A stretch of DNA of 64,000 nt from Sipunculus nudus. Lineage: Eukaryota; Annelida; Sipuncula; Golfingiida; Sipunculidae. The notes beneath the pieces were generated by a model. The model was not told where the DNA came from. It saw only the letters and a program-made list of their open reading frames with translations, and searched no databases. Both the position numbers and the translations under genes were made by a program. Numbering within the stretch: position 1 is the stretch's first letter; each line of letters starts with the position of its first letter. Shown here in pieces: positions 55,350-64,000 of the stretch. The DNA lies in the NCBI GenBank assembly GCA_026874595.1, contig CM049312.1:28387956-28451955 (forward strand). The letters run 5' to 3'.

Positions 55350-56430
55350 GTTATTGCTACTCCAAACTTAACATTATATTGTTTTATTTTAAACCTTTAT
55401 AAAGCTGATTAAACAATCATTAAGGTTTTAGGTAACAAAGGCAATGTTCAAAGCCAGATCTATACAGAACTATACACGCACTATATTTTTCTATTGACAC
55501 ACATGAAACAGTTCAAGGCAGTTTCCTTTTACATTCTGTAAACATATTAAGAATTACGTATGGGCAACGCGCTATTTTATACAAAAGCACCTTTACCTGG
55601 GATAAGTTTCTTTTTTGGAGGCGCGTAGGCAATTTCAGAAGCAGAATGTTTGCATCTTTTGCTTATCTTAAATTCGAGATCCTGCAAGCATCTTAATGCA
55701 TCTGATCAAATTATATATTTGCATTTATTAATTTCACTAACCATCTGTGTTGTATGAATTAATCATGAGCACCATAAAACCTAATACCTTTACCACCTAT
55801 TTACATGCAAATACCAAAAGATAAAACAGTCAGTTGACTTGTATACAAATTTGTCAATGCCGTAGTTGGTATAAAGTTAAAGTATGTGATTACTACTGAT
55901 GTCTTGACCTTTTGTAAGTCCGGGTATAACAGCTATGACTTTTATGTAGCCATTTATTTGAACGATAGTGATTTAGGTCAGTAGTCATGATGGATTATTA
56001 TTTTTTTATTAAATTCATCGTGTCGTTTATAAAAATAAAAGTGAAAATAAATTATTCAATGCTTAAAACATTTTTTATCACTTTTAATAGAGCAATGGAA
56101 CAAACAGTAAAACTTTTCCATCATCTATTATCAAATCCCTAAGTCCATCGCAGCAACTATATCTATAAGGTCAGATAATGATTGAACTCTGTGTCATGGT
56201 CATATCGCTCAACGCTCACCACCATTGCTATGTTGTGGTATGTTTTCAAAGTTTCCGACTCGTTCCTTGTAGTTTCGCGGTATTCAACCAGATAAGAAAC
56301 TCCAGCTCCTCGGCCCTGGCACCCCTAGGTGCGAAGTTCTTATCAGATTTTGCAAGGAACATCGGACCGGCCATAAACCGGGCAGTATGCATTCCTTTCC
56401 ATTTAACCTTCTTGCTGTATTTGAGTAGGT
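55350..56430. other. Non-coding stretch
   Basis: No SDR exon 7-9 remnant recognised. A 109-codon frame at 56178-56507 (SSSSALAPLGAKFLSDFARN) is unrecognised and runs into a GA-repeat. Confidence 0.3.
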
Positions 56431-56440
56431 TATCAAGAGA

Positions 56441-56707
56441 GAGAGAGGGAGGGAGAGAGAGAGAGAGAGAGAGTACTGTAAAAAATATTAAATTTAACGC
56501 ATTTTAATATACTTTAAAGTATTTATGAATATCACAATCCGAACTTATATTCCTGAGTATACCATAAAACATAAATGTCAGCCTTGGTTAGAGTTAATCT
56601 TAACAGATTATACCTAATTTTTTAAAGCCCAATGTTTTTTCTATCTATCTATCTATCAATCTATCTATCTATCTTTCTATCTGTCTATCTATCTATCTAT
56701 CTATCTA

Positions 56708-56754
<47 letters not shown>
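56441..56754. repeat. (GA)n, (CTAT)n and (TA)n microsatellites
   Basis: GA run at about 56441-56472, CTAT tetranucleotides at 56640-56711, TA to 56754. The sequence between the GA and CTAT runs is repeated after the TA run ('aatttaacgcattttaatatac' near 56490 and 'atctaacgcattttaatatac' near 56767), so the microsatellite block lies within a tandem duplication of about 280 bp that includes 'gagtataccataaaaca' and 'cttggttagagttaatctta'. Confidence 0.85.
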
Positions 56755-56761
<7 letters not shown>

Positions 56762-57020
56762 TATCAAATCTAACGCATTTTAATATACTTTAAACTGTTT
56801 ATGAATATCACAATTCGAACTTATATTTCTGAGTATACCATAAAACATATATGTGGGCCTTGGTTAGAGTTAATCTTATTATACCTTATTATATTATACC
56901 TAAATTTTTAAAGCCCAATACTTTGCTGCAATATCTATCTATCCACCTTTCTATCTGCCGTTCTATCTATTTATCTATCTATCTATCTTTATATATATAT
57001 ATATGTATATATGTATATAC

Positions 57021-57767
57021 TGTTACGGTCTTCACTCATGCCGCAAACCTGAATTGACGGACAATAACACACAAGGTCAGACACATATCCCAAAAGGCAA
57101 AATAAGAAGTAACATGCGCTATTTAGGTGCTCTATTTATCATAATAAATACCTTATGTTCAATAACAAAACATAGTGTAGGATTAACAGATAACAATAAC
57201 TAAACAAAGTCTCTAGAATGTTCTCTCACTCAAATAAATACTCTACTGAAGCGGAAACGAAAAGACTAGTCGAATTCGGTGTTCACAAGATGTTCATGGT
57301 AGTTCAAAATAAGTTCAGCGTTCGACAGAAGACCATGGTTGTTCACCAATTATAAAAATTCATACAATCAACAGAAGTTCATGGCAAGTCCGCAGACGGA
57401 TATCGCTAAAATGTCCACAAGATGTTGTGCAATCATGTTCTGCTTTTTGGAGTTGGCAACAGCAAGGATATCCTGAAGAAATATTGATCAGCCCTCGAAC
57501 CGTCTCGATTGTCACTCATTTATAAAGGGCAATTCGAGTCGATTGATCAGTTATGGGCCATTGCCCGCAGAATTTCTTTTGTTGCCCTCGATAACACAGG
57601 ACAAAGGGCTTGGCAAAACCCGATTGTTTGGGCAAAACAATGAAAACAATAACGACCGGGGTCGACCAGATGTCCAGATGACAGGGGAATCAGAGGGGGA
57701 TAGCTATCCTGATCGAGAGACGGCTTTTGTCGAAATGAAGTATATACAAGAATAAAAGAATGTTACA
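57021..57767 (+). mobile_element. Putative solo LTR
   Basis: Starts TGTTACGG and ends TGTTACA, with TTATAAAG near 57522 and AATAAA at 57751. Length (747 bp), TG..CA ends and internal promoter/poly(A) signals suit an LTR. No 5-bp target duplication and no internal retroelement genes were found. Confidence 0.3.
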
Positions 57768-57879
57768 TCCTCTCCTGTGCCTTCAAGTCATTTTTAGGTA
57801 AACGGAGGCCACTGCCTTTAAGTGTCGGATATAAATTGCAATGAGGATACAAACGTTTCGACATATTTCTACCCGCTAT

Positions 57880-57935
57880 GAGTCCTGCGTTCTACGACTG
57901 AGCCACAGAAGCCGTATTTTTATGGTGAGCACGTT
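57880..57935 (-). mobile_element. Truncated SINE head
   Basis: On the - strand CGGCTTCTGTGGCTCAGTCG then TAGAACGCAGGACTCA, a close relative of the head of the SINE at 42720-42990. No B box follows. Confidence 0.5.
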
Positions 57936-58089
57936 TGCTGAACATAACAAGAATAAACATAACAAACCCCCCCCCCCCCCCCACCCCACAGGTTACGACT
58001 GGTTGTCGATTGTGTGCTTTCTAACACAACCCAGCGTGTGTGAAGAAGAAGATAATGGATTAAGACTGGTTTGCACGTGAATGTGTGTT

Positions 58090-59855
58090 ATTTTGTTTGT
58101 AATTCTTCAGAAGTAGCCACATAACTAGATTACTGGCTGTTTACAGGTACGGTGGGGCAATCAGATCAATGAACATTGCAGTGCAGTTCTATGTATGACT
58201 AAATTCTAGACTGAAAGTAGGTCTCATAGTCTAGTCTTAATGTGTACGGATTGATACATTCACGGGTACGAGTGAAGTCCAGGATTTTGTCGTCATATAT
58301 TTTTAAACCACTCGTTAAAGGGAATACGAGTCTCGGTATCAAATAAATTATTGTGCGACCATCGATAGCTTCTTTATATGGCGGCCAGTAACCACCCATA
58401 AGTAGCAATTTAAGTAACCGATCTTTTACTACAAAGTATCCGCAAGTAAGTTTTCTTCTTGTATCAATTAAACCTTATCTCCATAATGCACCCACACACA
58501 CACACTCACACACACACATCAGAGTCGGCGAAACATTTAGGTCGGCGGAGCCAAATATTTGTTGATCTGATCACTTCCATTCTGAGACAGGGCTAAGAGT
58601 CAGACCAACCAGAGCGAGGTGCTGCGGGTTTATAACCTTTCCCTGGATGCACAATGGGACATCACGCATTGATTGGTTTGATTAAAAATCTAAGCTCTGT
58701 GACAGCCCTGGCGGTGTAACCTGGAGAATTTTGCTATATAACGCAGCGGTTACAACGAAGGATATTTAGAACGAGTACAGTGTATTACCGATGCGTGAGG
58801 AGTGCAGCCAAGTAGGTCGCAAAGTATCGCGTATCGAGATTGCAAAGCCCCCGAGGGCGGGGATGTGGAGGAGGGAGCAGCAAGTTTATCTTTGAATTGA
58901 TCAACATAAGAATGATCAACAAGTTAAATAAATCAATATATGGCTAATCGCACGAATTGGCCCTTTACGAGTAATTGAATTGATATGCAGGTAGTATTCC
59001 ATTTAAGTTATCAACAATATATCTGTGCTTTGTTTTTTTTTTGTTTATTTAAACAACTAATTCATGCGTGACATCATCCTTGCAGAATACCAGTGCTTTT
59101 TATTATTATGTTTCTAATTCAGTCATATTTTGGGGGGGAACACATTCACTCAATCTTTCCAAAGGGCTATATTTTAGGGACCCAACTGTTTCTCAATCTA
59201 TGCGCATATGAAATTCTGTAAGATTGTTTCAAATCATCTTTCAAATCCACTATTGTATGTCAGAAATGAATAACTTAAAAGTGTATTGCTAAGGATTGAC
59301 CAGGAATGAAGATAAAACAAAACAGACTAGCCGAGTTTTCTGTGCATCGCGACTCCTTATGACACACAGGTCCTCATTATGTTAAGTGGTTGCCTTGACA
59401 TTGATATGTTCATTAATATGTAGTCCAAGGACGTATGTTTGTGAAGTAGTTCATGCATGCTTAACACATAACATCACATGCACTAATCTGGTTGTTTAAT
59501 TATCTCCGCCCCATCGAAAACAAGACGGCCTGCTCGTGTAAGCGGACTGTCTGCTTCCATGTTGTCCTTGAGAGACAAAGTTGTACTCGAGTCTATTTAC
59601 ATACCGTTTATAATTTTACACACAGCGTCCATCCTAAATAGGATCGTATGAGGAATTATTTCATAATCTATATATGCAGCCATTCTTGTGTTTACGTGCA
59701 TGGAGTGAAATATAAACCCCTCCTGCTATAATATTTTTAGAAGCACACATTGACAGATCAGAATGTTACAAGAGAGATCGAGATTCACTACCTACCAACA
59801 GCACATAAAATAGGAATATGAAATATTTTCCCACGTGTGCGAGTTTCCATGTTTC
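58090..59855. other. Non-coding stretch
   Basis: A (CA)n run at about 58493-58520 and short C/G-rich blocks; no gene recognised. Confidence 0.35.
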
Positions 59856-59863
59856 TTTTCAAG

Positions 59864-59975
59864 AGCAAGCTCCGGGTCTGGCGAAGAGAAAGCCATACAA
59901 TTTGCCTCCTTCGGCAGCTATGTTGTTCTTAATGGGCCTATCCTGGAACGTTTGCTCAACACGTTTGCTGATTGC
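59864..59975 (+). pseudogene. Third SDR copy, lone exon 2 fragment
   Basis: Reads ASSGSGEEKAIQFASFG then SYVVLNGPILERL, matching exon 2 of the intact gene. The Ile of GIG is Ser and the Arg of NGR is Pro. It ends TTTGCTGATTGC before a GTGAGT. Preceded by TTTCAAG, a poor acceptor. No other exons are nearby. Confidence 0.75.
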
Positions 59976-60094
59976 GTGAGTTATGTTGTGAAGAAACACA
60001 CACAAACGGGATTGAACCATAGAAGACGACAATGTTTTAGGGCTAGATAAAGCACAGGCCCAAACGCTGGGCATCTAGAGGGGATATTTCTCAC

Positions 60095-61637
60095 AACATC
60101 TACATCAATTGGGTACCTTAGCACCCGTCTTCATTATTAATTACGGTAAACCGCTATTGCATATCAGCGCCATTTTGTGTTCATTTATTGAAACACATAA
60201 CGTTTGAGTGGGGCATTAAAATTGGAAAATTCCTTACATTTCTTACAATTCAGATACCTTTGAGTGGATCGCCGACCAGAATACATAACGTTCTTCTGCA
60301 TTGAGCTGAACTGTGTGAAGGTAAACGTTTAATCGAAAAGAAAGATATCTTACACTCCTAAAGTGTTCAATGTTTGAATAATAGATGGCGCTGAAAAGCA
60401 AATGTGGTATTTACCGTAAATAACAATAATTTTGAAAAAGGTATCCAATGATTTTACCACAAGGATTTAACTTAATTATTGATATATTGTAAGCTGTTAA
60501 CGCAGATGCAGATTTTTCTTTATTGAAAACGATATGTTAAAAACGATTTCATATTTGAACTTTACAGTACATATCTGTTAAGCAGATATCCTAAGTTAAA
60601 AAAAATAAATATTAATACCGGCCGCATGTTAACCCCCGTATGGTTTGACCCCATTTTCCACAGAATTTTACGAAATAGTAGTTGTTGAGCAGAAAGTCCT
60701 ATTTTTTCTGAAAGGTGCCTCAAAATGTCCTCTTTACATTGCTTATTTAAAATTTTATACATGTAATTATTTTTTTTAATTATTCGTAGATAACATTATA
60801 TATATATAAAATTATATATATATATATAATTTTATCTACGAATAATTAAAAAAAATAATATATAAAATATATATATATAATAACCCCCTCCCCCCCCAAA
60901 AAAATAAATCCACAATTAAAGAAATTAATTATCCACCAACCCGATATTAGCACCTCCCCCCCTTGTTTTCGAATTTCACAGTTACAAAATCATATGAGCG
61001 ATTTTTCGCTTATATACGCATATATACGCGCACAAGGAAATACAGCTTAATGTATGTCTCTGTGTCATTAAGAACCAAGAATATACATCTATTATAGTCG
61101 TTAATCAGTTTTAACGCTAAACTACCACGCTTTTTTTGTCCATAGGTTACACTCCGGCTTCCCCTTTTTAATTAACTGCAGCATAGTGTACTCGTTCCGC
61201 CACCAGCTAGCCTAATAAGGCTTACAAGCAGTCTATATAAATATTAGTGTTTTAGCGAGGACACGGATTTTTTAATAAATCATATAATAGCGTAACATAA
61301 GCAGACGTGGGTCTTTACCTGGTTGTAAACCAATGAAATCTAGTTATAAACAAGAAAATGTGCAGGTAGCTATAAATCCCCGCTTAGAGCCATTATTCTG
61401 CATGGATTTTCTGTTTTAGTCACTAGATGGCACTGTTTTAGGGACCAGGCAGTAAATCTTATACTTGGATTTCTACGATGAAAGAGCCTGAAACCTAAAA
61501 CCCAAACTGGCTGCTCCCCGTGACCTTCACCCGTGACCTTGATCGCTTCCTCACTTTGCACCCAGATAATATGTTTTATTTTCTTATTTGAGCAAGAGAA
61601 TAAGTAAGGTGCCATAGTTAAGGCTTTGTTAGATTGA
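60095..61637. repeat. Duplicated segment, copy 2, left portion
   Basis: Collinear with copy 1 parts a, b and c (18250-18383, 22771-23041, 26700-27865) but uninterrupted, giving the empty sites of the hAT element and of LINE B. Contains a large palindrome at 60766-60859. Confidence 0.9.
60766..60859. repeat. Perfect palindrome with 28-bp arms around (TA)n
   Basis: 60766-60793 is the exact reverse complement of 60832-60859, with TA-rich sequence between. Copy 1 has only the first arm. Confidence 0.92.
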
Positions 61638-61654
61638 TGACTGATGACTGAGGC

Positions 61655-63420
61655 TAAAAAACTTTATTACTATGAAATGATTGATAACGTCAGTGATGGC
61701 GGAACTATTTTTAAAGTTGCTAATGAACTTTTTAGGTTGTTCAAAGAAACATTTTGTGCTACCTGATCATTCCTCTACTGAAGAAATCATGTCCAGATTT
61801 AGTGGCTATTTTATCAGAAAAATCAAACTAATTCAGGACAGTATTGATCACAGTTAAGAATCAGATGCAGTGTGAGGTTTACTGGACTCAGTTCACACTG
61901 GTTAGTGTTGATGATGTATTTAAACTTATCAAATCCTCCTCTGACAAGTCCAATGGACTTGACCCAGTTTCTACAGTGCTATGCAAAAAATATGCAGAAA
62001 TACTTGCCCATCCCATTTGTAAAATCATAAATGCGTCTCTGAGGGAAGGGCATGTCCCCAGTACTCTTAAGAGGGCACTCTTGACACCTTTAATAAAGAA
62101 ACCCTCACTGGACCAAAATGACTTAAACAATTACCGCCCTGTGTCAAATTTGGATTTTGTATCCAAGTTATTGGAAAAAGTGGTTGCAAAGCAACTCAAA
62201 AACATATTGTTGGAAATCACTTAGCAGAGCCCTTACAATCTGCCTACCGAGCAGGTCATAGCACAGAGTCTGCACTCCTGAGGGTACAAACTGATATACT
62301 CTTGGCTTTGTCAGAAAAGAAGTCTATCATTTTGGTACTATTGGATCTGTCAGCAGCATTCGACACTGTCAGTCATCAAATGCTGCTCACTGTACTCGCT
62401 AGGTTGGGTCTATCAGACATAGTGCTGAAATGGTTTGATTCCTACCTAATACATCGCTCACAGCATATTTGTCTATCAGGCATGCAGTCCAAGGGGAAGG
62501 AGCTTTCTTTAGGGTGCCTCAGGGTAGTGTCCTCGGTCCAATTGTGTTTACTTTATACACTGCATCACTAGGCAGACTCCTGCGTGCGCAAGGAATACCA
62601 TATCATCTCTATGCAGACGACACACAATTATATATTTCTTTTGACCAAGCATCATTAACAGAAGCGGTTTTAAAACTAGAAAGCTGCATTCATCTTGTCA
62701 AAGAATGGATGAACAAGTATACTTTGAAAATGAATGAGTCTAAAACTGAAGTCTTGGTAATTTCTTCCTAAACACCGCAGATGGATCTGGTTCCCTCACT
62801 CAAAGTCGGTAGATCCACAGTAGATAGGTCTTTGCAAGCTAGAAACATAGGCGTCATTGTTGACTTCTGTTTAAGTATGAAACCACATATTCAGAATATC
62901 TGTAAGCGTGCATATTTACAACTTAGGAACATTGCTACACTTAAAAAGTTTCTGAAGGATGACTCACTTCTGAAGTTGGTACATGCATTTATAACATCGA
63001 AATTGGACTATTGTAATTCGTTACTACTTGGCCTGCCTCAGTCCAGTCTTTACCCTCTACAGCGTGTCCAGAACGCAGCCGCACGGGTCATCAGTGGAGC
63101 CCAAAGAAGAGATCATATCCCTCCTGTATTGAAAACTCTCCATTGGCTCCCAGTACGTCAACGTATAGAGTACAAAGTCTTAGTGATGGTATTCAAATGT
63201 ATACATGGTGAGGCCCCTGAAAAACTTAAGTGAGCTGATCATTCCCTATGAACCCACAAGGTCACTCAGGTCAGCTGATCTACACCAACTGGTAGTACCA
63301 TTCACAAGGTCGTCTTTAGCTATGGAACGAGCTTTTAGTGTTTCGGGGCCTAGATTGTGGAATGAACTACCTCAACATTTAAAATCTGCAGTCACACTCG
63401 AAAGTTTTAAAAACAATTGA
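61655..63420 (+). pseudogene. L2-type ORF2: reverse transcriptase and C-terminus
   Basis: In order: EAKKLYYYEMID, VDDVFKLIKSSSDKSNGLDP, LNNYRPVSNLDFVSKLLEKV, a stop near 62222, [47 protein letters not shown], the catalytic [54 protein letters not shown] and AFSVSGPRLWNELP. This is the L2 clade pattern. Breaks: TAG near 62222, a frameshift near 62510, a TAA near 62770 and a shift near 63220. Much less decayed than elements A and B, so probably the youngest LINE here. Confidence 0.92.
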
Positions 63421-63659
63421 AAACACATCTTTTTAGGGAGACATATGATTGTATGTAAATGTTTTTACGATCCTTATTTACTTATTTTTATCCAATGACG
63501 GTGCTTTTCATAGTGATACATGTACATCATAGTTCTTCAGAATTTCTATTTTCTGTTTTAAGTTCTTATATGTTATCTATTTAGATATGATTTTTTATGT
63601 GTATTGAATGTGTGTGAAGCGTTTTAGAGCACATATGTGGTTTTACGCTATATAAAATA

Positions 63660-63683
63660 AATTATTATTATTATTATTATTTT
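63660..63683 (+). repeat. (ATT)n tail of element C
   Basis: ATT trinucleotides directly after the L2-type 3' end. Confidence 0.9.
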
Positions 63684-64000
63684 GTTTGGCTCTGTGGCAA
63701 ATGGAAGGACATTAAGTGATATCAGGCAGGGCACCACATGAAAACATGTAGTCCTCTCCGTCTCCGTCTCTAGCCACCAAACTAGCGCAGGATTCCGAAT
63801 ATTTAGACCAACGAGGTCTGCGTATTGCATTTTGTTTCTAAGGAATTTTAGAATATTCCATTTGAGATAACACCTCATTTTGAATTACACCCCATCTTGC
63901 ATAAATTGTGAAAATGCAAAACCCTAGCTATGAAGCCATTGCCTTACAAACTGAGATTTCAATAAAAATCATGTATGCATATTTTCATATATTTCTTAAG
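63684..64000. repeat. Duplicated segment, copy 2, right portion
   Basis: Collinear with about 27870-28210 ('caatggaaggacatt', 'gatatcaggcagggcacca', 'tctagccaccaaact', 'ttacaaactgagatttcaat'). It reaches the window edge, so the segment may extend further. Confidence 0.88.

Larger units (their letters stand above)
61638..63683 (+). mobile_element. 5'-truncated L2-type LINE (element C)
   Basis: Bounded by comparison with copy 1 near 27866. Starts inside ORF2 just before the RT and ends in 'acgctatataaaataaatta' plus (TTA)n, the usual L2-type 3' end. Truncation at the 5' side is normal for target-primed insertion. The ORF carries a few frameshifts and stops. Confidence 0.9.

Noticed and set aside
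58147-58190. TTACAG-GTACGGTGGGGCAATC as an SDR exon of the third copy
   Set aside because: The translation does not match any SDR segment.
61415-61435. CACTAGATGGCAC as a CTCF site
   Set aside because: It partially fits the CTCF core but the paralogous position near 27610 reads CACAAGATGGCAC and no supporting motif is nearby; too weak to list.

Overview
The window looks like animal nuclear DNA, most likely from a marine mollusc. It is AT-rich, has long (TA)n and poly-G/C runs, and carries one intron-rich gene among layers of decayed retrotransposons and DNA transposons. Several dispersed repeats (gtccgtccgtcc stretches, 'gagtaagcggatgccct', AGGTCA-rich blocks) are of a type I associate with bivalve and gastropod genomes. 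The phylum is inference; no bacterial-type operons, rRNA or mitochondrial genes are visible.

The only convincing host gene is a nine-exon short-chain dehydrogenase/reductase (SDR) on the + strand, 32272-48584. All its splice sites are consensus and it joins to a 267-residue classical SDR with the complete Asn-Ser-Tyr-Lys tetrad. Exon 2 holds one extra T in a T8 run that breaks the frame as given. Downstream lie a broken second copy (51150-55343; stops, missing exons, an 88-bp duplication inside exon 4) and a lone exon-2 fragment (59864-59975), the remains of a tandem SDR cluster.

Left part (1-18000): GGTACA minisatellite arrays (410-1875); a possible orphan exon on the - strand (2253-2474); a nearly complete, decayed CR1/jockey-type LINE on the - strand (about 3303-9020) interrupted by a 698-bp DNA element with a 9-bp target duplication; a satellite-like array (10900-12140); dispersed repeats; a pogo-like MITE; and a perfect 65-bp inverted repeat (17671-18000).

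Middle (18250-28210): one copy of a roughly 1.9-kb segment split by two insertions. One is a 4379-bp hAT transposon with 8-bp target duplications and an intron-containing, decayed transposase. The other is a deleted L1/Tx1-like LINE. The second copy of the segment (60095-64000) lacks both and is instead split by a 5'-truncated L2-type LINE, so the two copies show each other's empty sites.

The SDR introns hold SINEs, AGGTCA-rich tandem repeats and an array of four tRNA-like units in two orientations (44587-45800), in which tRNA-type A and B boxes follow CRE and TATA motifs. Remaining stretches appear non-coding.
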